Positions 26,326 through 36,967 of a stretch of DNA of 64,000 bases are shown here, piece by piece. Source of the stretch: Kosakonia sp. SMBL-WEM22. GTDB lineage: Bacteria; Pseudomonadota; Gammaproteobacteria; Enterobacterales; Enterobacteriaceae. Location of the stretch: assembly GCF_014490785.1 (NCBI RefSeq), contig NZ_CP051488.1:2976001-3040000 (forward strand), in the 5' to 3' direction. The notes beneath the pieces were generated by a model. It was not told where the DNA came from, did not search any database, and saw only the letters and a list, made by a program, of their open reading frames with translations. The translations under genes and the position numbers were made by a program. Numbering within the stretch: position 1 is the first letter of the stretch; each line of letters begins with the position of its first letter.

Positions 26326-29300
26326 TTACTTTTCAAGAAAATGGATGATTAACTCCGCGCCAAACCGGCTTGCGCCTAATACGTCACAACTTAGCGAAAC
26401 GTAGCCGTCAAAACCGGCCTCTTCATGGTTGTACAGAAGGTTGAGTCCAACCTTCATAATCATCAATCCATTGGTAAAATGAGGCATAGCATCCAAAAAA
26501 TCATCTATTGAAATCTTGCCGCGAATGTAATCAGCCACCTGCAGCAAAAGCTCTCTAAGCTCGCTGCTCATCTCCACACTTTCTGTTGCACTCTTATCGC
26601 CGAACAATGAGCGCATATGATTCCAGAATTCATAATGCCGACTCTGCCGCCTGATCATTAGCGCAACTTCATCTGCAGACAAATCCTCGGGTAAAAATGT
26701 TTTGGCCTGGGAGAGTAAAGCCTCCTGGCCCTGTAACCTAGGGCTATAAAATGCCGGATAAGCCGTCACCTTTTTATTGAGGCACCAGGCCAGCGCCTTG
26801 CCGATGGGGACGCGGCCAAGCGCACCAAAATGGCTATAAAACTCAATTTCACTTATGCTGCCTAAATCAACGGCATAATTTTCGCATTTTGCTAAGCCGC
26901 GGATGGTATCCGCCAGCTCCTGCGCATGCATACCATTTACCGCAGCAGGCCCGCCGGTGATCTTAATTGAGAGCGTGCTGCCCTCTACAGAAAAAGCGCC
27001 CCCTGATCCCAGTAGCGCCGACACGCGCATTTTTTGCAGGGAAATTTCACCGGCAGAAATAACGTTACGGCGCAGCACCTCGGCGGGAATATCCCTGGCA
27101 TGGATAATTGAACGTTTCCCGGCTAAGGAAGCATCAAGCCGCGCAGGGTTGACGATAACAAATTCACCGTCGCCAAGGCTAAACATGACATGACCGCTAT
27201 TTGATTTCCCCTTTTGCATAAGGGTAACAAGCTGCCCTTCCGGCACAGCCATCAGCTCCGCCTGGGTTTTAATGCTCAAGGGTGAAGTGAGCACATCCTC
27301 TATGGCCCCCAGTTGGCCATAGAGAGGTGCGGGGTTTGTCACCACAGGTTGAAGGGCTGTCGTTAAAGCCTGGGCCTGCTCTGGCGAAAGTTTACCCGCC
27401 TGTGCCAGTAAATCGGTTAAACCGCTGACGCTGTCCACGCCAGCAGCAATGGTATTGGCTAAGTCACGCAATGCAGGTTTGTCGGCGAGAATGAGCCCTG
27501 TCGGCCTGGCAGCGTAGATCTGCACATATTCTCCGCCCGTATTAAGTTTGACCTGAGAGCCGGTAAAGTCACCGAGCTGCTCAGCAAGTAGAATGCGGGG
27601 TTCGTTGGTGAGCATCTCATCAAGCGTGCTGTTATTTATGCCGGCAAAACGCCCGTTACCGACGCTGACCATAACGTGATGGGGTTGCACTGGAGGGGTC
27701 CCGGCCTTAAAGAGAAGCAGCAGTGCGCCTTTCTCAACGCAGAGTAACTCGTCTTGTGAGGTAATCAGCCGAGGCGTTTCGAGTAAGTCCGTGGCCAGAG
27801 CGATCGCTTTGCCCTCTTCTGCCATCCTCTTCATGCCCTGGCGAAGTAAATTCGCCGTTTCTTGATTCAACAATTCACTATTTTCAAGGACCTCGACGGC
27901 GTAATCCGCTGCATCGTCAGTAGTGGGGGGGGGTGCACTGGCTACGGCGAACCGATGACATGACTTTATTTCCCGGCATGGCTCCAGGCACTGTAGTTTT
28001 CGCGACATCAGCACTTCTCCCAATGACCGAATCTCCCGCTAATGAATCAGGGTAATACCATTCAGGCCGCTTGAGTACTTTCGCATTCGGAATAATAGCT
28101 TGAGGACCACGAGACGTATATTCGCTATAGTCACCAAATATCTCATGCGCTTTTACCCGGGATTTATAATCTGCGTATTTAATTAAACTGCCGCCGTTGA
28201 TATTAGCGTATTTTTGCGCCCATAACTCTTCCGGAAGAATAACAGGACCACTAAACTCATCATATCTACTTGCAAATTTTCGTGCCGTAAGGTCAAAAAC
28301 ATAGTCGCGATTATTTTTATTACCGATAACAACAAAATGGTTCGCTGGCATTTTATCCACAGAGTTTATAAAAACGGCAATACCGCGATAGCGAATGTTG
28401 CCGAAGCCTTTTTCAAGCATGAAATTGCCCACCGGAGCCATTGAATAGGTGCTCCGCTCTATAGGATTATTCATAGCTATTTTGATGGAGTCGCGTTTGT
28501 AAAGCTCTTTAAGCAGGGCCTGCGCATCTACCCCTTCGGTTTCTTTGGCGTCCTGAATATTAAAGGAAATTTTTCTGTCTGGTAAATCATCACGCAGGTT
28601 TTGTACACCCATCTCAGGCTGGACGGCGGGGCTTGTGCCATCAGGGCTAACGACCCATTTACTCTCTTCAGGATGCATAATCTGGCCAGGGTTTTCTGGA
28701 TCGCTGGGATCAACGGTACGCCATGCTTTAGTTGTCTGGCTCCAACGCACTTCAGAGATGCCGTTTGCAGTTTCGATATAATAAACACGCATTCTGGTTT
28801 TCGGATCGAGGCTGATATAAACCTCACCGCCTCGTAACGTCTGCTTATGCATATCTTTCAACACAACATCCATACGAATAAACTCTGGACCAACCGATTG
28901 AGCGGCAGATGTACCCGGAACAATATTATGGAAGATCAGAGCAGAGCGAATTTTAGACACTAGATAACCAGAGAGATCGCGTAGCATAAGTGCATCAACT
29001 AAATCAAATATCGAGTTAGCACTGATTTTCCCTAATTCCACAGCATTAATAACCCCCTGTCTGGCCAGCTCCCGAATCATATATTTATACAGGCCTCTGC
29101 CTGATAGACCTCTCGCTCCCCCTTCTCTTGCAATAGTAGCGATCCCTTTTGCATTTTTTATCAGCGAGCCAATTTTAGCACCTGCCTGCGCCGCAACACA
29201 CACTACGCCAAAAATGTCGGCCATAAGGGCATAACCATCGGGTTTATACTCACCATCGGTCAGAGAACCATATATATCGGAATAAAAGGGGATAAAAAGA

Positions 29301-29491
29301 GAGGCAATACGATGCAGCGCAGAGGGCTTATAGAGATCCGCCTTAAGTTTATTAGCAGAACGATTGAGCGCATTTTTCATACTGATATTCAGCGTGACGA
29401 CAAGGCTATTTTGTGGTTGTTCCTGATGTTCATAAACATTGTACTCGGTACCGCCAAAGTTCGCGCCTTCGAAAGGATTTGGATATTTCAT
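26326..29491 (-). pseudogene. Large toxin/effector-like gene split by a C9 tract (about 1,054 aa if read through)
   Basis: Two minus-strand reading frames, 29491-27917 (524 aa) and up to 28023-26326, overlap only around a run of nine cytosines (27933-27925). Removing one C joins residue ~522 of the first to the second without interruption. The sequence before the run in the second frame is a shadow, so this is one gene. AGGATGGA precedes the ATG, six bases after the upstream gene, implying coupling. Features of the first half: a hydrophobic segment near 85-125 and a His385/Asp400 pair (NHFVVIG...YVFDLTARKF) spaced as in papain-like toxin domains, but without the expected upstream Cys. The second half holds two tandem repeats (HHVMVSVGNGRFAGIN and GHVMFSLGDGEFVIVN) and a C-terminal region IEFYSHFGALGRVPIGKALA resembling caspase/C80-like toxin folds. 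I do not recognise the family. The split may be phase variation, decay or a sequencing error. Confidence 0.6.
27925..27933. repeat. Nine-base mononucleotide tract (C9 on the coding strand)
   Basis: Nine consecutive Gs on the plus strand, Cs on the coding strand. The tract is placed exactly where the reading frame of the large toxin-like gene shifts by one. Tracts of this length slip during replication and are a classic contingency-locus device. A one-base length error in sequencing is equally possible. Confidence 0.9.
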
Positions 29492-29497
29492 TCCATC

Positions 29498-32400
29498 CTA
29501 TTCTTTGTAAAGGATGTTATTGATAAGCTCCTCTTTTTCTTTTGCCGCACGTCGCTTGCCATCCCAGTAAATTTTGTCTTTGGCGTGACCGAACTCTTTT
29601 TTAAAAAAGGCCTCGGTAAAGGTGCTCTCCAGCCCATGGCTATGAACTTTATGGGGTTCAAGCCTGGCTATGGCTTTTAGCCATGGGTTGCTTTGCATTT
29701 GCGTATCGGTAAATTGCCGACTAAAAGTTGCATCCGGGAAAAGAGAGAAAAAGACCCAATCATTGTTTTGAAGCTGAATAAATACCAGCTCTCCGGGATG
29801 GACATCTTTGACGTTATTTTTCTTTCTGACATCAAGTCGGACGCTTTTTTTGACAGGCGCTGCAATTTGATCCAATGAGAGGGCTGAAATAATCAGCAAC
29901 TCCCTCACCCGCTCGCTTGCTTCATACCCACTAAACTTTTTTTTATATTCAATAAACTGCTGGTTGTAATCCCATTTACGCGAAAAATATTCGCCACCGA
30001 GCATTTCTGACAAGGAGGTATACCCTTCTGGTATCTCTTTTTCGGTTGTCAATGGATTTAACTGGTGCCGGCTCTTTGCATATTCATCAATGATTGCTTG
30101 GGCGCGGAGATTTTTCAGATGTGAAACACTCTTTTTGTTCTTCTGCAACCAATGCAGCATCGTCGGGAGAAGATCACGTGCTGCAGCATTTTCTTCCTCA
30201 GCACCCAGTTTCGGATATAGCGCTTCCGCCATTCTGTTCGCCCACACAATGTCAGCATAAGTCTCACTGGCGTCGGGCATCGCTATATTTATCTTTTCAA
30301 GCGCCTCTACTAATTTGTTATAGATTTGTTGTTGCACCAATATTGCTTTGACAGCCGCTCTGGCGATGCGAAGCGTATCTATCTGCTTGCGCTCGCTTTC
30401 GCTCTCTTCAAGGAGAAAGTTTTGCCGCAGTTTTACCTCTTTTAATGCCAACTCAACTACGGCTTCTTTTGCTGCGGCAATGATATCTGATTTATCACTC
30501 TGCAACCCAAGCCGTTGGGTAAAGGTTTTATCGCCAATCGCCATCCCCTCTTCATATTGCTGATATTTTTTCTTATAAGAGAGGATTAGTTGAGAGTATG
30601 TATCTTTTTTCTTCTGCATTCTGTTAACGATGGATTGTACGACGGCTTTTTCATTCTCCTTTTTCTTCAGCTCGGCGCTAAAATCCTCGTTATATATTAT
30701 ATGGAAGGCCGCCGCATGAGAGGCTAGAGTGTACTCTTTGGGGTTATTTTCCGCTTGCCATATTTTTTCTTTCAATATGGCTATATTAGAATTAATCCTC
30801 GCCAATCTCTTCTTTTCTTCCGCTGGGATCCTTGTATCAAGCTTATTATATTTAACCTGTGCATCGTCAGCTAACATACGCGCATAACGCGCAGTGGCTA
30901 ACGCGCCGACATCAGTGATATCGACATTGAACGCTTCCCAATAACAGGAGAGGAGCCGACGATCCCAGCTTAAATTTTCGCGGCCGTAGGCCGTGCCACT
31001 CAATATTCCTTTCGCCACTTTCTGGCTATCGAGGATCATTTTTCTGAGCATCATTATCGCAATAAGACTCTCATTTTCCGGATGCAGATAGAACTTGTGG
31101 AACTCCGTATCGATTACAGTAATCACCTGATTAGTTAAATTGCTCCATGATATAAAATTTACCGCATCAAGACAGGCTTTAATCCTATTTTTCACCGCAG
31201 GCTCAATTTTAGATTCCAGAATCTTTTTTTGAATATCTAAAAACGCGTAAAACTTTTCTGTATCTGTCCTGTCCGCGTAATCCCAGTAGCCGTTAACATC
31301 ACTAATAATAACGACACTTTTCATACCCCACGCGGTAATAAATACACCGCAGAGGTCCGCACTTAACTTCTTACAGGGCCAGAACCTACGAGCAAGATAA
31401 ATATATAGATGACCATGGCTTTGTTTATAAATACGCCCCTCGCATGGGGTTTCAGAGAGCGTGAGTTCATAAGCGCCTTTTGCATTCCAGCCCCTGACAT
31501 CCGATAACAACGCAGCGGTTGCACCTTTGCAACCTGGCTTATTTTTCACGTCCCAGGTTATCGATTCAGCATCACGATAAATCGTTACCGGCGTTGCTTT
31601 GCCGATCACTATCGCAGCCTCGTCAACTCCTCTTAACATCACAGGCCAATATTTGTCCCGCAGATAGATAAAGTGTTTTACTCCGTCAAAATAAATCTGC
31701 CCTTGTTGTCCATGAGCCATACAGAGATAGTTATAAGCACTTTCCGTAGGCCACTCGCTAGCTTGTTCGATAAGGCGGGCTGACGCTTTGGTTGTAATAT
31801 AACTGTTTTTGGCAGAGGAAATATTGTCACTACTTTGAGGATCACCGCTGCCTGAAAAATACCATTTGTTATCCTCCTCGCTAAAATAAACAGGCAGCGA
31901 GGGATTATGCTCACTCTTCCCCTCCGTATGAGCATAAATATGCCCTTTCAGAACATTTGCATTAATATCTGTCTGCTGAAACTGCCAATATCGCCCAGCG
32001 ATGAAAAGGTATGACGCTCTTTTATATTTATATAAGCGGGATACTGGCGACTGCTGCATAGCATCGGGTGCCGGAAATGCCCCTTCAGCGGTAAAAGATA
32101 AGGTCTCTTTTACTTTATTCTCAAGCAGTGAATCTATTGCCGTTTCTCGTTCAGGTGCAGGATAGTAACCTTTTCCGTGAACCGCATGATGATCGTCTGA
32201 AGCGCGCTTTACCCGACGTGGCAATGATGTCTTATCCACTTCTGCAATAAAATTCGCGACTTCCCGCTTTAGTGCCTGCTCGATAGAGTGCCTTAGCGTA
32301 TTAATAATCATGGTACGTGTTCCGATAAACCCAGCCCCCCAGGCCAGCGCCTCCGGCAGCTTGATAATCTCTGTATGGATCTGTTTCGTTCTCTCGCCTT

Positions 32401-34729
32401 GCGGTATATCGGAATAGGTTCCTGCTCCTCCCGTAGCTATTGATGGTGACAGTGACAGCGTTAAACGAAACGCCACTGTCGATAACACTTTATCGATAGG
32501 GAGCGCTTTTTCAGGGCGCGCCCTCTGCTCATCCAGCCTTAGGCGATCGCCATTGCGCCGTCTGCGAAAGAGGTTCAGCCCGGTTCGTGCTCCGCTTAAC
32601 ATTACTCGCACGGGTAGAGAAAAGGGTCCGCTTACCAGACGGAAACCCTCTCTGAACACCGCTAACATTGCGCTGCTGATTATCTCTCTCTTAACCCGGA
32701 GCCGGATATCGTTTGGCACGATCCGCGCTCCGGCTACTATCTCCTGCAGAGTGGGTGAACAAAGTGTGGTCTCCTCTGCAGCGTGCTGCAGCGCGAGTTT
32801 TAGTCTGCTGATAAAGCCTTCGGCCTGCGGATCGGTTTTATTTGCAAAGTGACGGCGGCTATCCTGAACGATTTCCAGCAATGTTCGATCAAATAATATG
32901 GCTGCCGCGACTTTTTCCTGCAAAGGAAAGTCCCGTAAGTACTCCCGGCGCAACCCTTTCGCCCATTCGCTTATGCCGCGCACCAGCCTGTCGCGACAAG
33001 ACAGGCTGCCCAGCGAGCGTCCCGTTATCTCAAAGACGCTATTTCTGACGTCTTCTTTCATCCGTTTTAATGCCGCTAACCACTGCGCGATGTGGGTATT
33101 AAATTCAAGCCTGTCGCTGTTGCCGTGTCTCGCCAGGCGAACAATAGCGGCCTGAATTTGCTGAGTCAGCTGGCTCAACCCTTTAGCAGTGTGACGGATG
33201 GTTTTCTCAATCTGTTTGAGCTGCGCTGTTTTGCCCGGCTCCTGACTCTGGGGTAGATCACGCAGCGTCTTGAACAGAACCCCGTGAAATATCTCTGCCC
33301 ACTTATCTTCTGTGCGCTCTGTCAGAGGATAAATAAGTGCTTCCAGCTGCTGCTGACCCTGCTGTACGACAGATTGCCAGCGCTTTGCCTCTGACTCTAA
33401 CTCTTGTGTGAGCACATGATTGAGCGCCAAAGACGCCACATCACCGGGCCGGGATTCGCTCACGTGCAGGTAGTGCTCAACCGCTTTTGCTACCTCCCCT
33501 GCGACCATCGGCATCTGTTTTACCCGCCGTTCCGCCTGGTGAATTTCGTCAATCAGCAGCAGTGCGCTATCTCTTACCGCGCGGTCGAGGGCGTCGGTGC
33601 AGGCTGGTTGGGGGGAGTAATTCATTTTTGTGCTTATTCTGGCAGGAGTGTTGTGCTGGCCCGGAGCGGCACTCTTTGCACCCTGCGTGGGATTTATCAA
33701 CCTGCCCTCGGCACGACGCCATACCTTCTGCGCCTTTTTTTTCTCTTTTTTATCTTCATCAGGCGAGATGCGTTCCTTAACCTCTATCAACCTCACCGCA
33801 AGGCTTCCAAGCATATTGGCGGTGTGCAGAATATGATGAAGCAGCTGGATATGATCGGGCGCATGCCCGGCACTCTCTACGGCGGCGCAAGCTGTCCGCT
33901 TAAGTAAGGTGTTCATCGCATAGAGCCGCGCGTCGCGGGCTTTAGCCAGTATGACTTCGGCCTGCTGTTGCAGGCAGTCTGCCAGCCGCTGGCGAGTCAG
34001 CAAACTTTCAGCCATGAGTGACTGCTCCAACTGAGCGAAACGCTGATACTCTGCGCTTATCGCCCTGCTTTCGCCCATGAGTAAAGTTTCCGCCTGTTGA
34101 CGCAGGGTAATGTTCGGTGGGAGAGCAGCGATCAATTTATGTCGATACTCATCAACCATTGCGGCAATTTCCCCCTCCCAGTCCAGATGCCCTACGCTAT
34201 TAGCAGCCGCGATAGCCTCCAGCGCATCGGAGAGCACGTGCATCAAATCGAAGGCGTGAAGGTGTATCTCATTCGCGGCTGGATCGTCGCGTTGCTGCAG
34301 GGATAAGAGGAGTTGCAGAAAATGTTGTGCAGGAGCAAAAAGCGTATCCGGCGCGGTTGTACTACGCACGGTCATGAGCTTTTCCTGTACACCCCGAATG
34401 ACGGCCGCATCAGGTTTGAAGATGTGATATGCCTGATGTCGGTATTCGAAAAGATGTGGCATCTTGCGGCTGAGCGCGCCATAAAGGGTCGCTTTAAGAT
34501 GTTGTGCTTCTTCACTTTGCTGCGATAAGTCTCCGCCGGATATCGCTGCATCCTCACCGCTTACTGCAGTGAGAGCCTGCGGTGGAATATCTATCGCAAC
34601 GTCAACTATCCCATCACCCGATAACGCCTCCACTGCCAGCGCCTTGTCGACTTCAGGCAATAATGACTCGTTTTTATCATTAGCAAATACCATATAAATT
34701 ATTTTTGATAAAAAATCGCAAAATGGCAT
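29498..34729 (-). CDS. Very large toxin/effector-like protein of unknown family (1,743 aa)
   Basis: The start at 34729 (MPFCDFLSKIIYMVFAND) has an excellent GGAGGAG ribosome site. Long helical, Gln/Glu-rich stretches occupy residues ~50-650. Basic, membrane-like segments follow near 690-750 (FRLVSGPFSLPVRVMLSGAR). Three related Tyr/Trp-rich segments occur near 900, 1010 and 1105 (YLFIAGRYWQF, FIYLRDKYWPV, YIYLARRFWPC). A charged coiled coil spans ~1300-1450. There is no signal peptide. The architecture recalls giant host-targeted or interbacterial toxins, but I recognise no family. It is first gene of a two-gene operon. It lacks synteny in E. coli, where vsr follows yedA directly, so it was probably acquired by transfer. 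Confidence 0.8.
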   Translation of the reverse strand: MPFCDFLSKIIYMVFANDKNESLLPEVDKALAVEALSGDGIVDVAIDIPPQALTAVSGEDAAISGGDLSQQSEEAQHLKATLYGALSRKMPHLFEYRHQAYHIFKPDAAVIRGVQEKLMTVRSTTAPDTLFAPAQHFLQLLLSLQQRDDPAANEIHLHAFDLMHVLSDALEAIAAANSVGHLDWEGEIAAMVDEYRHKLIAALPPNITLRQQAETLLMGESRAISAEYQRFAQLEQSLMAESLLTRQRLADCLQQQAEVILAKARDARLYAMNTLLKRTACAAVESAGHAPDHIQLLHHILHTANMLGSLAVRLIEVKERISPDEDKKEKKKAQKVWRRAEGRLINPTQGAKSAAPGQHNTPARISTKMNYSPQPACTDALDRAVRDSALLLIDEIHQAERRVKQMPMVAGEVAKAVEHYLHVSESRPGDVASLALNHVLTQELESEAKRWQSVVQQGQQQLEALIYPLTERTEDKWAEIFHGVLFKTLRDLPQSQEPGKTAQLKQIEKTIRHTAKGLSQLTQQIQAAIVRLARHGNSDRLEFNTHIAQWLAALKRMKEDVRNSVFEITGRSLGSLSCRDRLVRGISEWAKGLRREYLRDFPLQEKVAAAILFDRTLLEIVQDSRRHFANKTDPQAEGFISRLKLALQHAAEETTLCSPTLQEIVAGARIVPNDIRLRVKREIISSAMLAVFREGFRLVSGPFSLPVRVMLSGARTGLNLFRRRRNGDRLRLDEQRARPEKALPIDKVLSTVAFRLTLSLSPSIATGGAGTYSDIPQGERTKQIHTEIIKLPEALAWGAGFIGTRTMIINTLRHSIEQALKREVANFIAEVDKTSLPRRVKRASDDHHAVHGKGYYPAPERETAIDSLLENKVKETLSFTAEGAFPAPDAMQQSPVSRLYKYKRASYLFIAGRYWQFQQTDINANVLKGHIYAHTEGKSEHNPSLPVYFSEEDNKWYFSGSGDPQSSDNISSAKNSYITTKASARLIEQASEWPTESAYNYLCMAHGQQGQIYFDGVKHFIYLRDKYWPVMLRGVDEAAIVIGKATPVTIYRDAESITWDVKNKPGCKGATAALLSDVRGWNAKGAYELTLSETPCEGRIYKQSHGHLYIYLARRFWPCKKLSADLCGVFITAWGMKSVVIISDVNGYWDYADRTDTEKFYAFLDIQKKILESKIEPAVKNRIKACLDAVNFISWSNLTNQVITVIDTEFHKFYLHPENESLIAIMMLRKMILDSQKVAKGILSGTAYGRENLSWDRRLLSCYWEAFNVDITDVGALATARYARMLADDAQVKYNKLDTRIPAEEKKRLARINSNIAILKEKIWQAENNPKEYTLASHAAAFHIIYNEDFSAELKKKENEKAVVQSIVNRMQKKKDTYSQLILSYKKKYQQYEEGMAIGDKTFTQRLGLQSDKSDIIAAAKEAVVELALKEVKLRQNFLLEESESERKQIDTLRIARAAVKAILVQQQIYNKLVEALEKINIAMPDASETYADIVWANRMAEALYPKLGAEEENAAARDLLPTMLHWLQKNKKSVSHLKNLRAQAIIDEYAKSRHQLNPLTTEKEIPEGYTSLSEMLGGEYFSRKWDYNQQFIEYKKKFSGYEASERVRELLIISALSLDQIAAPVKKSVRLDVRKKNNVKDVHPGELVFIQLQNNDWVFFSLFPDATFSRQFTDTQMQSNPWLKAIARLEPHKVHSHGLESTFTEAFFKKEFGHAKDKIYWDGKRRAAKEKEELINNILYKE

Positions 34730-35154
34730 ATCTCCTCCGCACTAAAAACAGTGATTATTTAAATCCAACCCGCCCGCTTCTCAAAAAGAAGAAGGCTTAA
34801 TCTCATCACCAGTAAATACAACAAGCGTTGGCATTAATAAAACTTGTGCAGGGTGTGCTGTGCGGCGCACAACATTAAAACTTGCCTGGTTTAATGGATT
34901 TATAAAGTTGAATATCAGGCATCAAAAAGGCTTTTTATGCTCAACAGATGCAGGAGAAATGGAGGTAATAAAAATGCCTATTATGATATACCCGCCTACA
35001 AAAGAAAATTCTGCCTATCTCTTTGCAGAAATAAGGCGGCAGGTTATTTTTAATGCGGGGTTGATATAAATATATAAGGTATTTTATTTCACTTACTAAA
35101 GTGTAGAGCTTTACATATCCTCATTTATGAGTGATGTGCTTTAGTCATGGCAAG
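34730..35154. other. AT-rich spacer between the large operon and vsr
   Basis: A 425-base AT-rich stretch that should hold the promoter of the large operon. I see no convincing gene; short open frames here have no credible start or similarity. Confidence 0.5.
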
Positions 35155-35625
35155 TTAGAATGCACCGTGAATGCCCTGTGTGTCGATCTGCGCGGTCGGT
35201 TGTCCCTCACAGAGCCACTCCTCCAGCCGAACGCTGAGCGCTTCGTCACTGAGTTTCAGTTTTCCGCGCAGCGCGCACTCCCAGACAACCATGACCCGCC
35301 AGCCCTGCTCCAGCAGTAGGGCGCAGTCGCGCGCGTCGCGCTGTACGTTTTTGCCAATCTTCTCTAACCAGAAATCAGTGCGTGTGGAAGGGACTTTAAA
35401 CAGATAGCAGTTATGATGGTGCCAGAAACACCCGTGGGTGAAGATAACGCAGCGGTAAGCATCAACGATAAAATCAGGGCGTCCGGGGAGCGTGGCATCC
35501 TGCACGCGAAAGTCGACCCCCATCGCCTCAAGGCAACCCGCCAGGCGTTTCTCAATGGCAGTGTCGCGCGTGGCGATAGCGCGCATATTTTTACTGCGCG
35601 TCGCTTTATCATGCACATCTGCCAC
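35155..35625 (-). CDS. vsr: Very-short-patch repair endonuclease Vsr
   Basis: Vsr nicks 5' of the mismatched T in T:G mispairs within CTWGG, which arise by deamination of 5-methylcytosine at CCWGG sites. It is 156 residues, same as E. coli, nearly identical at the N-terminus (MADVHDKATRSKNMRAIATR). It contains the catalytic/zinc segment LPGRPDFIVD...FTHGCFWHHHNCYLFKVP. The start is GTG at 35625, with GAGG upstream. In E. coli vsr overlaps the 3' end of dcm; here it follows yedJ by only 12 bases and dcm is missing. Confidence 0.96.
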   Translation of the reverse strand: MADVHDKATRSKNMRAIATRDTAIEKRLAGCLEAMGVDFRVQDATLPGRPDFIVDAYRCVIFTHGCFWHHHNCYLFKVPSTRTDFWLEKIGKNVQRDARDCALLLEQGWRVMVVWECALRGKLKLSDEALSVRLEEWLCEGQPTAQIDTQGIHGAF

Positions 35626-35637
35626 TGTTTCCTCTCC

Positions 35638-36336
35638 TCAGGATGGATGCGCGCGGTAGCGGCGCAGCACCTCGTCATCAAGCCGCTGAAAATCGCCCTG
35701 CAGCTCAGCGCTCAGTTTTTCCATAAAGTGTACCAGGAAATCGGCGTTATGCATGGCCAGCGCGCGACCTTTAGCGGTTTGCATGGTCGCAGGCAGTTTC
35801 AACAACTTGCAGCGAAAGTGATCGAGGGCAAAGCGTTTGTCATCCAGTTCACGCCCGGCGGCAAAGGGATCGTCGCCATCAAACAACGCCCCGCCCATGC
35901 TGCCGGAGACTGCAAATACCCGTGCAAGGCCAATGGCTCCAAGGGACTCCATCCGGTCGGCATCCTGCACGATTTTCGCTTCAAGAGTTTGCGGGGCGAT
36001 GCCCGCGCTAAAACTGTGCGCTTCGATAGCATGGCGTACCGCGGGGATTGCGGCTTCGGGAAAATCAGGAAAATCAGCGGCGAGGATGGCGGCGGCTTTT
36101 TCCGCCGCCCGCTGCGAAGAGGTGTGACGCAGCGGATGATTTTTGGCAAAGCTGACAATGTCGTGGAAGTAGCAGGCAGTGAGCACCACCAGCGCATCAG
36201 CCTGCTCCTCCTCCATCAGCGTTTGCGCCGTTTGCCATACGCGGCGAAAGTGTGCGAGATCGTGGGCAGCATCGGCGTGGGTAAAGTGCTGCGTCATCCA
36301 TTTGTCAAAGCGCAGCTGCCAGTCGATAAGAGACAT
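35638..36336 (-). CDS. yedJ: HD-domain phosphohydrolase YedJ
   Basis: A 232-residue HD-superfamily metal-dependent hydrolase (E. coli YedJ 231), with H-D motif in CYFHDIV and the later DADRMESLGAIG. The substrate is unknown. Its stop lies 12 bases before the vsr start, exactly where dcm would stand in E. coli. Confidence 0.94.
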   Translation of the reverse strand: MSLIDWQLRFDKWMTQHFTHADAAHDLAHFRRVWQTAQTLMEEEQADALVVLTACYFHDIVSFAKNHPLRHTSSQRAAEKAAAILAADFPDFPEAAIPAVRHAIEAHSFSAGIAPQTLEAKIVQDADRMESLGAIGLARVFAVSGSMGGALFDGDDPFAAGRELDDKRFALDHFRCKLLKLPATMQTAKGRALAMHNADFLVHFMEKLSAELQGDFQRLDDEVLRRYRAHPS

Positions 36337-36369
36337 ACATCATCCTGTGAAAACGGTGGTGCCCCAGCG

Positions 36370-36633
36370 TCACGCTTGCATATCACGCGGACGCGTATAC
36401 CAGGCAATGGCGCCCAGTATCGCACCTACTGCACTTAATGCAACGATGCCTGACACCGTGTTCAACCCGCTCTCAACGGATCGCGCTGCGCCGCTGGCGA
36501 AGCCTGATGCGATATCAACCGGGCCGGCAAGCCAGAGATTACTTGCCAGAGACCAGCAAAAATAGAGGCAGAATATCCAGAAGACCCATAGCGCGAGTTT
36601 TCCGCCTGCGCTACGAACTGCGAAATCGTCCAT
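36370..36633 (-). CDS. drpB: Cell-division-associated membrane protein DrpB (YedR)
   Basis: An 87-residue protein with two hydrophobic helices (LALWVFWIFCLYFCWSLAS and a C-terminal one ending AIAWYTRPRD). The ATG at 36633 is preceded by AAGGAAA; an upstream in-frame start at 36684 has no ribosome site. It matches E. coli YedR/DrpB, a septal-ring-associated protein that suppresses ftsEX defects. It marks the end of the conserved backbone. Confidence 0.88.
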   Translation of the reverse strand: MDDFAVRSAGGKLALWVFWIFCLYFCWSLASNLWLAGPVDIASGFASGAARSVESGLNTVSGIVALSAVGAILGAIAWYTRPRDMQA

Positions 36634-36967
36634 AATCTCGTTTTCCTTCTTAGGTCGGGAGTGGTGAATAAGAAACGTTCTCACTATTCAGAGTTCTCCC
36701 ACATCATATCGCCATAAAATCTGAATTAAAGATATATCAACCATGTTGATAATTTAAATGCATAACGCTGGCAATTCTCGGATGTTTTTGAATCGATAAC
36801 GCTCTTCATAACAGTCTAAGTCCATGATAATAAGAGATTATATAATTTTATCTCGTTATAAAAATATCATATAAATAAAGTTCAAAAAGGAATAACGCGA
36901 TCAATTGTTGATGCCATATCGCGCCGTAGAGGTAAAAACAGGCCAGATCATCAACACTGAAAGACTC
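36634..36967. other. AT-rich intergenic region
   Basis: No gene is seen. It is AT-rich, with short palindromes, and lies at the transition from conserved backbone to accessory DNA. Confidence 0.5.

Noticed and set aside
27926..28023. The first ~33 residues (MGEVLMSRKL...) of the frame ending at 26326
   Set aside because: They overlap the coding end of the upstream frame and are explained as its shifted reading; the real protein probably enters this frame through the C9 tract.
29498..34729. Reading the 1,743-aa protein as an Rhs or adhesin
   Set aside because: There are no YD-repeats, haemagglutinin repeats, signal peptide or autotransporter barrel; the Tyr/Trp modules are of a different kind.
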